This document shows, one piece after another, positions 51,601 to 63,106 of a stretch of DNA of 64,000 nt. A program made the translations under genes and the position numbers. The number at the start of each line of letters is the position of its first letter. Within the stretch, counting starts at the first letter, position 1. The notes below the pieces were generated by a model that had not been told where the DNA came from, made no database searches, and saw only the letters and a list, made by a program, of their open reading frames with translations. This DNA is from Puffinus mauretanicus (lineage: Eukaryota; Chordata; Aves; Procellariiformes; Procellariidae): NCBI GenBank assembly GCA_023333565.1, contig JAJKFH010003575.1, positions 1,053,001 through 1,117,000 of the forward strand. Direction: 5' to 3'.

Positions 51601-52490
51601 GATCTTCCCAGGTTTCACAAGAGAGGCAGAATCAGGCCAAGATAGTTTGGGATGAGGATGTTTTAAAAGGCCTCCTGGAAATGGCCTTTGGGATTAAAGC
51701 CATGAGCCCGCAGTGTGCTTACCCAGGGACACGTCTGCATTAAACACCGGAGGTTTTGCCTTTGTGGGGACTACACATGAGCTTTGAGCGAGGGAGTGCT
51801 TGCGTCCTGCTCGATCAAGGTTTGGCAAGGGGCTGTTTTGCCCTTCAAATTGCTGTTGCAATAGTTGGGAAAATGTTATTTCGGATCAGATGTAAAACCA
51901 AAACCCCAAGTCATTAAATGTGCTCTGGAATGGAAGATGCTGTACAAATATACATAATTACTGAACGTGCTTCATAAGTGAACAGAGGCAGCTGAACCGA
52001 TTTATTTAACCATACAATGAACTAAAAGGCAGAGTAGGGAAAAAAAAAAAAGGAGGATTAATCAGCTGGGGATAACGAATAGTATTTTCCAAGATTTTTT
52101 TCCCAGAGTTTTCAGCAGGTTATAGAAGAAGGCCATATCCGTACTCACTGCTTTGGGATTACACCAAATATAAATGTTACAGGTCTCAGCTTATGTACTA
52201 CAGTGTTGATCATTCTGGGGACTGTCCTAGGGGTGGATTGATAAAAGTGGGCTACCTCTGAAATTCCCCGTTCTAACACACATGCTTTGTCTGCTGTTGA
52301 TGTTTCTCCTCGGACTGATGGCATCATGTCTACGTACATCTTCTGTGGGTTTTTTTTTTTTAAATTATAGGAGTTGGTGTATATGGAAGGGTTAAAAGAT
52401 GGGATTTTGGTCCGTGGATGGACACCGGGTGAGAAATAGATAGCTAAGAAAACCATAGTCAGCATAGAAAATAGACGGTTTATTGTCTAT
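48694..52490. other. Intergenic, no gene seen
   Basis: 3.8 kb of mainly unique AT-rich DNA. It includes a 125-codon open frame at 49071-49448 (plus) with no recognised domain or splice support, and a 17-bp direct repeat (ATGTATTTTAAATGAGA at 50296-50312 and 50324-50340). Confidence 0.65.
50296..50340. repeat. 17-bp direct repeat pair
   Basis: ATGTATTTTAAATGAGA at 50296-50312 is repeated exactly at 50324-50340, 28 bp apart. A small local duplication. Confidence 0.85.
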
Positions 52491-52493
52491 TGT

Positions 52494-53154
52494 GTGAAAA
52501 TGCTGAATACAGGAGGATAAGGAAGGTTGAGAAAATGTTAGGGGAGGACGTGAAGGATGTGGAAGACGTGCAATAATGAAGAAATATAAAGTACAATGTA
52601 TAATTTTGCTTGCTTTGTTACATTTTGCTGTTGGCTTGAGTATAGGTTAATACATAAATGCTGGACTATGGTAATACGTCGCGTGAATAAGGCCTATGAA
52701 CCAATAGACGGGGTGGCTGTGGCTCGTGCAGCGCGCCTGATCGGCGAGCTCACACGCTGTAGGCTCCCTATGTTCCAATCGAGGCGCGTTTCGGCACCCG
52801 CTGGCCACGTGTGTTGGAACCCGTTTCCTTTGCAAATGTATAAATACCGGGATTTTCCCGAAGAACAGTGGGCCGGTGTACAACGAGGTCACCGTTGCCT
52901 CCGTGGGGACGCCCACGTAAAGCTGGCACCTACAGACTGCTGGGCTGAGTTCACGGCACAAGACGATACAAGAATGTACAGGTGGTTCATCTTTCTCCTG
53001 GGCTTCAGGTTGGTAAGACGATCGCTTTGCAGAATACCCTTAGTGTAATGCATGATTATAGTTAATAAAGTGCTTGCTTTTCCCCTTCCTTATAGTTTGT
53101 GTAGTCTATGTGTGCTCACCTTCTAAAGGAATCCTCGAAACCCACTCTAAAACA
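52494..53154 (+). mobile_element. Probable solo LTR, boundaries approximate
   Basis: The segment has LTR promoter architecture on the plus strand. A CCAAT box lies at about 52690, an octamer-like TTTGCAAAT sits just before a TATAAATA box (52839-52846), and GC-rich sequence follows. An AATAAA poly(A) signal (53064-53069) lies about 225 bp after the TATA box. Composition is sharply more GC-rich (52.67-52.93 kb) than its surroundings. It could begin TGTGAAAATG (52494) or TGTTAGGGG (about 52538) and end CTCTAAAACA (53154), but no clean target-site duplication was found. No gag, pol or env peptides flank it. It might instead be a retrogene promoter. Confidence 0.55.
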
Positions 53155-53580
53155 GTTGGAAAAGAAATTAGAAAAACTGTTATAAGATCATACATGGAGC
53201 TGAAGTGTTAGCCTCCGATAGCTTAAGTGTATGGTACAGAAATAGCTCAAATGCTGTTTTCCCTTGGGATCATTATTCTTTGATGTGAAGTTTCAGTGTA
53301 TGTAACTTGAAAGGAAGACAAGCGATTGCTCTGGAGAAGGAACTGAGAACAAGCAACTTCTTTGCTGTGAAAATAATTCTACAACCTCAGATCAGCCACT
53401 AAAGCATCTTTTATGTCAGAGAAATTAAATCAGCTTTCTGCTTGCTCACAAGACACTGAATCTGCACAGGACCATCCGCACCAAAGCGGCTCAGTGACCT
53501 TTTAGCACACGGGGTCCATCACACCCACCCACCTCAAAGTGGTCGTCACCAATCACTCTCTCTCACTGGAGACTACATTA
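53155..53580. other. Intergenic spacer
   Basis: About 430 bp of unique sequence between the LTR-like unit and the CR1 copy. I see nothing in it. Confidence 0.7.
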
Positions 53581-54584
53581 GAATCATAGAATCATTAAGG
53601 TTGGAAAAGACCTCTAAGATCATCGAGTCCAACCGTCAACCCAACACACCATGCCCACTACACCATGTCCCTAAGCGCCTCATCTACACGTCTTTTAAAT
53701 ACTTCCAGGGATGGTGACTCCACCCACTTCCTGGGCAGCCTGTTCCAAGGCCTGACCACTCTTTCAGGAAAGAAATTTCTCCTAATGTCCAATCTAAACC
53801 TCCTATGGCACAACTTGGCGTTTCCTCTCGTCCTATAAACATTGCCCGGGAGAAGGGCCGACCCCACCTAAGCTACAGCCACTCCCTTTCAGGTAGTTGG
53901 CCAAGCTGATGAGTCTCCCCTCAGCCTCCTCTTCTCGAGGCTAAACACCCCCAGTTCCCTCAGCCGCTCCTCATAAGACTTGTGCTCCAGGCCCTTCACC
54001 AGCTTCGTTGCCCTTCTCTGGACACGCTCCAGCACCTCCATGTCCTTCTTGTAGTGAGGGGCCCAAAACTGAACCCAGTATTCAAGGTGCGGCCTCACCA
54101 GTGCCGAGTACAGGGGCACAATCACCTCCCTGCTCCTGCTGGCCACACTATTTCTAATACAGGCCAGGATGCCGTTGGCCTTCTTGGCCACCTGGGCACA
54201 CTGCCGGCTCATGTTCAGCCGCTGTCAACCAGCACCCCCAGGTCCTTTTTCCTCCGGGCAGCTTTCCAGCCACTCTTCCCCAAGCCTGTAGCGTTGCCTG
54301 GGGTTGTTGTGGCCGAAGTGCAGGACCCGGCACTTGGCCTTGTTGAACCTCATACAGTTGGCCTCAGCCCATCGATCCAGCCTGTCCAGGTCCCTCTGCA
54401 GAGCCTTCCTACCCTCCAGCAGATCAACACTCCCGCCCAGCTTGGTGTGGTCTGCAAACTTACTGAGGGAGCACTCGATCCCCTCATCCAGATCGTTGAT
54501 AAAGATATTGAACAGGACCGGGCCCAGTACTGAGCCCTGGGGAACACCGCTCGTGACCGGCCGCCAACTGGATTTAACTCCATT
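53581..54584 (-). mobile_element. CR1 LINE 3' fragment, different subfamily
   Basis: 5'-truncated CR1 on the minus strand. From high to low coordinate it reads [20 protein letters not shown], then [49 protein letters not shown], then the block [20 protein letters not shown] and [19 protein letters not shown]. It ends in the CR1 tail ATGATTCTATGATTCT at 53581. The reverse-transcriptase FADD motif is FADH here (codon 54449-54447), and frameshifts occur near 54230 and 53880, so it is inactive. Peptide differences ([12 protein letters not shown] versus IESSPAEKD) show a different subfamily from the other two copies. Confidence 0.95.
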
Positions 54585-55496
54585 GAAAGTGCATGTGAAT
54601 CAACCAGAAGATGCTTTCTGATTTCAGTGGACCGTATATTAAGGCCAAAGGCTGGCGGTTCACCACTCAATAAGCACTGGGTCTGCAAGGACTGTCTTCC
54701 AAGGAAGATGCAAAAATCCTAAGGTCCTGTACAGGTATGGTCATGAAATATCCCCAGCCACATTGCCAGAAGTCCCTGATGGAAATTTATCTCTGAATTC
54801 TGCTTGAATTAAAGTCCCTCCTTTTACTGCATCTGCATTTTCATCTTGCAGAGGTGGTATTGTGATTTCCTCACTTAATCTGATGTGTAATAGTTGTGCT
54901 TTCCACCCCAGAAGTGGTTGCATTTCACCAATGGGCAAAGTAAATCCTTCTGTGGAATATTTCTAGAGCTCTTTAAGGCCCTTTGAATGGAAAGCCTCTG
55001 CAGGATGATCCATTCATGAGTATGAAAGCTAAGCATACATAAGGAGAAAAAAAAAAATCAATACACACATTGGCTGGGAGCCCACTGGCTGTGAAGCCTC
55101 CCCAGGACAGCATTTGCACCAAAACCTTGTACTCTTATCAGCTTTAAGCGCCTCCAGGACAACATAGTGCCGTTATACCAAACAGTCAAGACTTTCTTGA
55201 TCTTTCACTTTTTTGGTATCATTTGTAGGTCATAACATTTTGACTGACTCTTCACTGATGAAACCTGTACATCCATTTAGAAAGAATTTGTTGGAAGGGA
55301 CATCCAGGCCCTCTGACGTGACAGGGAGGGAGAATGGATGGGTAGTATGGTTGCTGCTGCTATACAACCTATTTGGGTAAGATATCTGCCATCCACGCCC
55401 TCCAACCGGTCATACAGGAGAGCTATGTGCTGCTTCCTAACCCTCCTGTTAGTTCATTGAACAAGTTGTGTCTCAAGACATTCAGCAGCCCAGTCA
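54585..55496. other. Intergenic spacer
   Basis: 0.9 kb of unique sequence. No gene or repeat recognised. Confidence 0.7.
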
Positions 55497-55501
55497 CTTG
55501 G

Positions 55502-56115
55502 TGTCCCGATCCGATGTCGGGGGAGGTTTCAATACGATCCCAAGAGCGAGATTAAGACACAAACAAGGTCAAATGCCACATATCCTAAACAACTTTTATT
55601 ATCAAACGTAAAAATTAGCAGCAATAGGATAGATCAGAACAAGGATAGAAATCAAGGATAGAGTTGCAAGAACAGTCACCGCCATGGATCCGCGGCATCC
55701 CAGGGGTCCAGTCTCTCGGTGTTTCAGCGGTGGGCGGTCGTGCCGGGGTCCAAATCCCTCGGGATTTCGGTTTTGGCGATGGGCGATCGCGCTGGGGCTT
55801 GTCTTGGCGGCCCCTTTGATCCTCCTCACTCAAGGGCTGCAGTTTTCCACGTACCTGCACGTTGCTACATTCCCGCGCATGCACATACGCTTCACGCGGC
55901 TCCCACCTCGCTCTTCAGGTGGCTAGTGTGCGGCTAGCACGCGGCTGCACGTGCGCACACGCTCCTCGCGACTTCGGCTGAGTCCAACCGAGTCCTGCGC
56001 ACAGCGCAGCCCCCGCAAACCAGAGGTCTCCGCGGCCGTTCTTATCGTATTCAGAGGATTCTTCGCTTAGACAAGCAATCTTTGAGAGAAATGTTCTACA
56101 GTTCAGTCTCTCACA
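55502..56115 (-). mobile_element. Solo LTR (614 bp) with target-site duplication
   Basis: Starts TGTCCCGATC and ends ...CTCTCACA, giving the canonical TG...CA ends. It is flanked by the direct repeat CTTGG at 55497-55501 and 56116-56120 (identity extends to CACTTGG, so the exact cut is ambiguous by 2 bp). An AATAAA on the minus strand at 55600-55595, about 95 bp from the left end, puts transcription leftwards. GC-rich with many CpG in the middle, and richer than its surroundings, it looks comparatively young. No second LTR or retroviral coding region is present, so it is a solo LTR from recombination. The family is not recognised. Confidence 0.8.
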
Positions 56116-56120
56116 CTTGG

Positions 56121-57620
56121 TCAGGGATAAACGCGTGGTCAGGATGGAGGTCGATGGCTCTTCATGCTCTGTTGGCATTGTGGACTTGAGGAGGAAAAGC
56201 TCAAGTGACAGTAGAGAAAACTGGCAACAGCTTGATGGCAGCTATTGGTGTCTATGGCAAACTCTAGTCAGGGAACTCCGTATTTGGAGAACTGAGCTAG
56301 TTTCCCCAAAACTCATGCTCTCAGGGAGGGAGAATAGAAATAAATGTCAGTCCAGCTCTTTCTGATGCCTGACTGGAAGAAGTTTATGAGACAGGAATGC
56401 TTGTATGAAGAAACCAACCATCAGAGTGTTTTGGGGATGCCACGCAATGGGAGTATGAGCTCCTGGCACAGGGGCTAATATTTGGCTCGGTCAAACATGA
56501 TGGGAGTAACCTGCACTGTGTAACCTCGATCAAAGCACAACCGAAAGCACAGAGCAAAGCCAGGAACTATTTGGGGAAAAAGTCCTGATGTGTGATCAGA
56601 TGGCAAGGGTGGATCAGATCTGGGAGAAACCAGGGAACCAGTAAATGATCAGACCATGGGTGGAGTTCGAATTCCCACCAGGCTTCTCTTACAGCCTTTT
56701 ATAACCTGTTAAAACATTCTCACCTCCAGGTGCCCCAGCCCAGAAGAAGAAAAGATAACCACAAAGCAGAGTAGAGAAAGCTCTGCATCAGCATTTTTCT
56801 TCCTGCCCTTTCAGCTGCAAAAGGTGGTCCCTTGAACCTCTGGCAGAAGTAGGCAGGAAATTGCCCATTTTTGTGACGGTCAGGATTTTCCTTTAGAGGA
56901 AAAAACCTCATTTAACTGAGCTGTTGCCAAATAGCACCATTTTCCCGAGGATCATTTTACAACATGAAGCTTAGAAGGATTTGCACTGTAGAAATTCATT
57001 TGTTATTCCATGTGGTACTGCTGCTTGGGCTAAATTGACAAAATATTTATCCAGAGGGTAATGCATCCATTTCTCCGTGCCTCCTCCTCGTACAGGCCAT
57101 TCCACTCTAGGTTAGTGGTTTCTCGGCATTGCTACCTGGCATTTCCCCAAAATGCTTTTTCTTTTTTTCGTATCATGGAGTTACTGACAGGCACCTCATG
57201 AGGGCAGCATGGCCTCTCTTTTTCTTTCTTCCACCTCTCTTTCATTAAACCCTTCTCTGCTTCCAGACCGAATCAAAAAAAGGTGTGTACGCACTACAAA
57301 TGGCACTATTCTGCTTATACTACTTTAATTAATGAGGGTCTCAAAGCAAGCTGGTGACATCCCACCTCACGACATGCTGGTGCTATAGAAAATATTGCTG
57401 CCCTGCTTCGCAAATAGGGAAAAAGCAGCTAAGTAACCCATGTAACATGCTCAGGATGCCCTGTGGCTGGTAGTTGAGGAAGGAATAAATCATTGCAGGT
57501 GGCCTGCACCCAGCTGCCATGCTTTTTCCATAAATTTAGTCATGTACCCTTTTGTTCCAGTTCTGTTTGCTGGAGGGAGAGCTCTGCTTTGAGGCAGAGA
57601 GGATAAAATAGGACAGAAAC
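56121..57620. other. Intergenic spacer
   Basis: 1.5 kb of unique sequence. No gene or repeat recognised. Confidence 0.65.
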
Positions 57621-57624
57621 GATG

Positions 57625-58745
57625 TATGACACGACATCTTTGTCTCTAAATTGGAGAGACGTGGATTTGATGGATGGACCACTGAGTGGACAAGGAATTG
57701 ACTGGATGATCGCACTCAAGGAGTTGCGGTCAACAGCCTGATGTCTAAGTGGAGACCAGTGATGAATGGCGTTCCTCAGGGGTCGGTATTGGGACCGGTG
57801 CTGTTTAACATCTTTGTTGGCAACATGGACAGTGGGATTGAGTGCACCCTCAGCAAGTTTGCCGACGACACCAAGCTGTGTGGTGTGGTCAACGCGCTGG
57901 AGGGAAGGGATGCCATCCAGAGGGACCTTGACAGGCTTGAGAGGTGGGCCCATGTGAACCTCATGAAGTTCAACAAGGTCAAGTGCAAGGTCCTGCACAT
58001 GGGTCAGGGCAATCCCAAGCACAAATACAGGCTGGGCAGAGAATGGATTGAGAGCAGCCCTGCGGAGAAGGATTCGGGGATGTTGGTTGATGAGAAGCTC
58101 AACATGAGCCGGCAATGTGAGCTCACAGCCCAGAAGGCCAACTGTATCCCGGGCTGCATCCAAAGCAGCGTGGCCAGCAAGTCGAGGGAGGTGATTCTGC
58201 CCCTCTGCTCCGCTCTGGTGAGACCCCACCTGCAGTGCTGCGTCCAGTTCCAGGGCCTCCAACACAAGAAGGACATGGACCTGTTGGAGTGGGTCCAGAG
58301 GAGGGCCACAAAGATGATCAGAGGGCTGGAGCACCTCTCTGGTGAAGACAGGCTGAGAGAGTTGGGGTTGTTCAGCCTGGAGAAGAGAAGGCTCCGGGGA
58401 GACCTTATAGCAGCCTTCCAGTACCTGAAGGGGGCCTTCAAGAAAGCTGAAGAGGGACTTTTTACAAGGGCATGTAGTGATAGGACAAGGGGTAATGGGT
58501 TTAAACTGAAAGAGGGTAGATTTAGATTAGCTATAAGGAAGAAGTTCTTCACTATGAGGGTGGTGAGGCACTGGCACAGGTTGCCCGGAGAAGCTGTGGA
58601 TGCCCCATCCCTGGAAGTGTTCAAGGCCAGGTTGGACGGGGCTTTGAGCAACCTGGTCTAGTGGAAGGTGTCCCTGCCCATGGCAGGGGGGCTGGAACTA
58701 GATGATCTTTAAGGCCCCTTTCAACCCAAACCATTCTACAATTCT
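57625..58745 (+). mobile_element. CR1 LINE 3' fragment with long surviving RT frame
   Basis: 5'-truncated CR1, plus strand. Homology starts near CACGACATCTTTGTCTCTAA (57632) and the frame runs [30 protein letters not shown] into a 306-codon open frame from 57741 to 58661. That frame has the reverse-transcriptase block [15 protein letters not shown], an intact catalytic FADD (residues 40-43) and ends GALSNLV. The TGA at 57699-57701 replaces the Trp expected from related copies. The 3' end is a decayed CR1 tail (ACCATTCTACAATTCTAAAT). It lacks the endonuclease, ORF1 and most of RT, so it cannot move itself. Confidence 0.95.
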
Positions 58746-60849
58746 AAATACATGAGGAAGAAGAGGTGACAGTGGAAGGTCCCCTCTTCCAGCCTGTAAG
58801 GAGGCACAAACAGGTACAAAAACAGGTTGAAAGGCCCCAAGCTACTTTCCTTCCCATTTTAAAAGGCAAGTTTGTGAGCCAAATCCCAGCGAGAAGGGAA
58901 GAGAAATGCATCTGTCAGAAAGGGGCAGATAAAAGTGCAAGACGACTAAAACCAGAAAGGGCTGATACAGCCCAGTGCAGAGGAAGGGATGGATTTATCA
59001 GGACCTTTACAGGTATGAGGAATGTTAGGAGGACAAGGAGGCCTTAAAGCACTGGAGAAGTGCAAATCCACTTAATATCAAGCTAAACAACAGTAGAGGA
59101 AGGGGAGGTTGCTGAGCTAAAGGCAAGACAGGTCCACAGGAAAGCAAAGATGCCCATTTCTCAAATGAGACCATAAGAACAGCTTTATCAGGACTGGGCA
59201 GGAGCCTACTTCTTGTTATGGCCAAGGGAGGACGCCTGGACGACAAGAAGGCAAGAGTATAGTGATACCATCCTGACAGTGTCCCAGCAACATGTGGCAT
59301 GGTCGCCACTGAGTCTGAAGTGATAACTTTAATTTCTATTAACATTTGGGTGATTTTACATAATGATCTCTTTTGTTCTGGATGCTGTGTACATCAAAGG
59401 CAGCCCCTCCCCAAGAAGTCTCTGTGTTACATAGGCAAGGGCATAAGTAGGAAAATGTAGGGGGAGGTACCTATAGTACCAGGACAACCCCAGTGAGTCT
59501 TTCACTAAACCAGTCAAAATCATTAAACACACCACAAGGCAGAGATGAATTTTACCCCTACGCTCCTAAGATTGGCAAGAGAAGGGAAAACCAACTGCAG
59601 AAAAACAGCTTGGAAGGAGTCATTTATCCATGAGCCCAGCTCAGAAGAGTGGTTGAAACTTGTATGAGACTAGTATGTCCTGGGCTGGTACCTAGGGCGC
59701 AAGATGAGATCAAAGGAAAGTTCCCCTTTTATAGACTGGTGGTAAGTGGGTAGAAAAGAACAACATTCAGTGGCAACCTCATGTTAGACCTTAATTAAGG
59801 GGATTTCCAGCACAGCCAAGAGTTTTGGGCAGAGCTGGTTCCACCTTGCAATACAGACAATTACAGGACATTTATTAGTGCAGCCCTTTGCAGGAATGGA
59901 TCCTTATCTGGAATAGCTCCCTTGCTCCTCTGCTTTAGGGGGATTTGCAAGCAGCAGCTGTACTTTGATATAAAACTTGATCATTGAACACATTGCTTGG
60001 AAAAAGCTCTGCAAGAACTGACCTCCTCCAGTTTGTGCCAAGGGTTTAGAACAGAGCATTCATGGCTTTTCTCACGGTGCATTTCCAGCCAAGTCACTGG
60101 AAACCCAGCCTTAATGTTTGCTAGCTGAAAACACGAGGACCAAATCAATTTTACCAGAGGTTGAGAAGGGGAGGTTAGCAACACACCAGGTTTATCTGCT
60201 AGCGCAGGAGGCTTCCAAAGTCCATTGCCCAAGCTTGAGAAGGGCAAAGAATAAGTTTAGCTTTCACCTTGAAGAGCAGCAGTGTCAGCCTGTGAAAGTC
60301 AGCCAGCACTGACGGACCACTTCCATAGCTCACAGGCCAGCCCCAGCCCAACAGACAACAGGTTAAACCCTTACTTGTTACTAAAAAAGCCCACGTGAAC
60401 TTCACAGCAGCGTGTGCTATTTCTGGAGCACTTTGCACCTCCAGTGGTGGAAGGCTAGGGGGAGCTGGAAGGATTTCCCATTGGAAATTGAGATTGCAAT
60501 CCAGCTCTTTGTGCGCTAGGCAGCGACAAAACCCAAAGTAATTTGCTGAAAGGAGCAGGAGGGCATGAATTTTCTGGATCTGCTCAGTAAAGGACATCCA
60601 TAGATGTAGGCTGCCTTAGCTCCTTATACACTGACAGGCAAAAACCCACCCTAAAACCACAAAGATTTACTTAGCCTATCCTGGGTGTCCCATGCAAGGA
60701 CAACACAGATTAGTGTGGGTCTGCTTTTGGACAGACAGAGCAGTTTTCTCCCCATAAAAGCCAAGGCACAGCTGCAATCACACAAACAATTGCTGTAACA
60801 TGAAGCCAGCCACATACCACTGCAACACCAGAGACCGAAGCAGCCCACT
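58746..60849. other. Intergenic, between CR1 and DGAT2 3' end
   Basis: 2.1 kb of unique sequence. Open frames (for example 60199-60597 minus, 132 codons) show no recognised family. Confidence 0.65.
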
Positions 60850-62125
60850 ATTTTTGCCCAAGTTTATTTCTAGAAATTTGTACAAAAATTGATACTCTGT
60901 AATACAATATAGTCTATCAAATATGACAGATGAACATTTGTCTTTAGAGGCAAGATTCCAGGAATGTGAAGTACCGTCCTCTTGCATGGAAGAAAGGCAC
61001 ATTTTGGAGCTGAAAATACACTCAGCTGAACCGTTGAAAAGGCAGGTCAGACATGCAAGTAGTGCAGTGTTTCAGGTTTATACATAAACACGTTGTACTC
61101 TGAAGAAATCTCACTACAAGCAGTGTTAACATCCACGTAAACATTTTATAAACACTTTAAAAAGTCACTCACTTTAGATCCTATGCATGAAAAGGCTACT
61201 CCTTTACATTCACTGGACGGAATATTTAAAAAGCCATCTTTGGGCAGAAGTTACGCCTAGCTTTCCCCAAATGCTTTTGGGATCCAAAACACTTCCATGA
61301 ATAGTCCCACTGCATTTACCCCTGTAGGCTACCCTAAGGGTCTGCAACGCCAGGGCCACGTGATTGCACCATCCCACCGCTCCTAGAGCTTGTCCTTGAA
61401 ATTTTGTGGCCATGAAAGAGTCCCATATTTCCAACTACATGCCTCTGTGCAAGCAGCACCTCCGACAGACCTGCTTATAAGCTGACATTCAAAATACAGG
61501 TGGTGAAATTACAGCCACCAAAGCTTCCACCACACTGTACGGATCGAGGTCCACCAGACTCATATCCTTTGGTTTCCTGCACTGCACGCAGTAGGTGCCA
61601 CGCCGGGGGATCTGGCAGCCTGCTTGTGCTTTCAGAAGGGGCTTTTCCAAAGCAGAAATACCCTTGTGCTATGGAAGCATGTCTCAACATGGCTCTTGTG
61701 CAACACGCCTGTAATACTGTTATCCCGGTCAAATCAACCTGCTGCTTTTTTGACTGAAAAGCAGATAGATCCTACTCTCCCAAAATAGCTTGTGCTAATG
61801 GGTACAGTAGCTGTAGGAATGCTTCTAATCCATTGCTGGCCATCCGACAGCGTTATATAGCAGATTACAAAGGCAATCCTTTCCCCCATCCAAATCCTCA
61901 CAGCAATGGGGAGTTGTGCTTTTCTGGACAGAAAGACATTTGTAATGGGATTTATCCAAAGTAAAGCCTTTTTTTTTATTTTTAAAAGTGGTCTAGCAAT
62001 ACTTTAAACACTTTCTTTGAAAGACACATAGACCCACACATGCTTTCAAGTACACGATGACAGCTTGGACTCCTGGAGAAGACGTGTTGATTCTGAGAGA
62101 AGGAGGTGCTGCTGAGCCAGTCCCT
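60850..62125 (-). other. DGAT2: DGAT2 3'UTR (probable extent)
   Basis: Downstream of the DGAT2 stop there is no other gene signal. Two canonical AATAAA signals are visible on the minus strand: one at 61980-61975, about 146 nt after the stop but in a T/A-rich stretch, and one at 60868-60863, about 1.26 kb after the stop and preceded by AU-rich sequence. The distal one gives a 3'UTR of about 1.25 kb, comparable to what I recall for mammals, so I favour it. The end point is inferred, not observed. Confidence 0.5.
60863..60868 (-). terminator. Probable distal poly(A) signal of DGAT2
   Basis: AATAAA on the minus strand in a local AU-rich context. Cleavage would be expected 10-30 nt further left (about 60835-60853). 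A proximal AATAAA at 61980-61975 is the alternative. Confidence 0.45.
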
Positions 62126-62280
62126 TCAGTTGACTTCCAAGACCTCAGTCTCTGGCAGACCAAATTTGCTCTTATACTTGTCAAAGAGTTTTATCAGGGA
62201 GTCCACGTATATGCTGTGGTAGAAGTCCACTTCCCTCTGGGATGGGTTATCGATTTTGGGGATGGTGATGGGCTCCCCAA
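62126..62280 (-). CDS. DGAT2: DGAT2 coding exon 8 (C-terminus and stop)
   Basis: Two bases completing Val, then 50 codons and a TGA stop at 62128-62126. The peptide begins GEPITIPKIDNPSQREVDFY and ends KFGLPETEVLEVN, the characteristic DGAT2 C-terminus. The acceptor is ctttttatcag. Differences from mammals cluster in the surface helix (HSIYVDSLIKLFDKYKS). With the two upstream exons this gives the C-terminal 152 residues of a protein that is about 388 residues long in human. Confidence 0.97.
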
Positions 62281-63106
62281 CTGATAAAAAGAGGGAAAAA
62301 TCCACGTTAGGTTGAATGCTCCTGTACAGCCTGGAGATTTGTCCCCTATGGCCACAGCTATGGTCGTTCAGCACATCCACCCTGGCATACCTCAGCTTGC
62401 CATTATAGCAGAGGTTTGCCCAATTCCTTCCAGTTTTGCTCTAAAGCACAATCCTCCCACTACCAGGACCCTCATTGCATCTGCAGCGATACCCAGGGCA
62501 AGTGTGACACGCGTGACATTTTAGCTACACAAATGCCAGCAGTGCAGTAGAGGCTCTGCACGAGGTGGTTGGGAAGTCCCACTTGCTTCTGTTTACAGCA
62601 GGGTGATAAATCCCTCCTCAATTAACAGGAACCAAGACTAAAACCTGCAGTTCTCATGTATTCCCCTATACACACCACAAAAGCAAAGAAGCACTTTTTT
62701 CTTTCCCTCAAAGCCTTGCTGCTTTGGGTTGGAAAACTCAAAGACAAATTTTAGGATTGGCTTTAATCAGCTATCAGACAGTATCACACTGCCAGTCCTA
62801 GGAGTCGGGGGGGCAGGCTGCTTCTGACTTTAGCCATCCAAGACCAGAAGATTTGGATGGTAGAAGGTTTTCCCCCCTCAAAAGAGCCCACTTGCAAAAC
62901 TAGCTAGCAGTAGAGCATGACGGGAGGCTTGCCGCCTCTGGAAGCTATTCTAGTTCATTCTCAGTTGTGCTGGAAGGTTTTATATAGAAGGGAAAACAGA
63001 GTTTTATAGTCAAGACTCCAAGACCAAGTTGAAACAGGGGTATGGCATAGACTCAGGTACGCTACTACCTAGAGAAGCAAATAGCATGTTTATACCAAGA
63101 CCTTAC
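62281..63106 (-). other. DGAT2 intron 7
   Basis: 0.8-kb intron between coding exons 7 and 8, GT-AG, phase 1. No repeat recognised. Confidence 0.9.

Noticed and set aside
53982..54533. 183-codon plus-strand open frame
   Set aside because: Antisense shadow of the minus-strand CR1 copy.
57540..58334. 264-codon minus-strand open frame
   Set aside because: Antisense shadow of the CR1 reverse-transcriptase frame.
61510..61757. 85-codon open frames on both strands downstream of DGAT2
   Set aside because: They lie in the probable DGAT2 3'UTR, mirror each other and show no homology.
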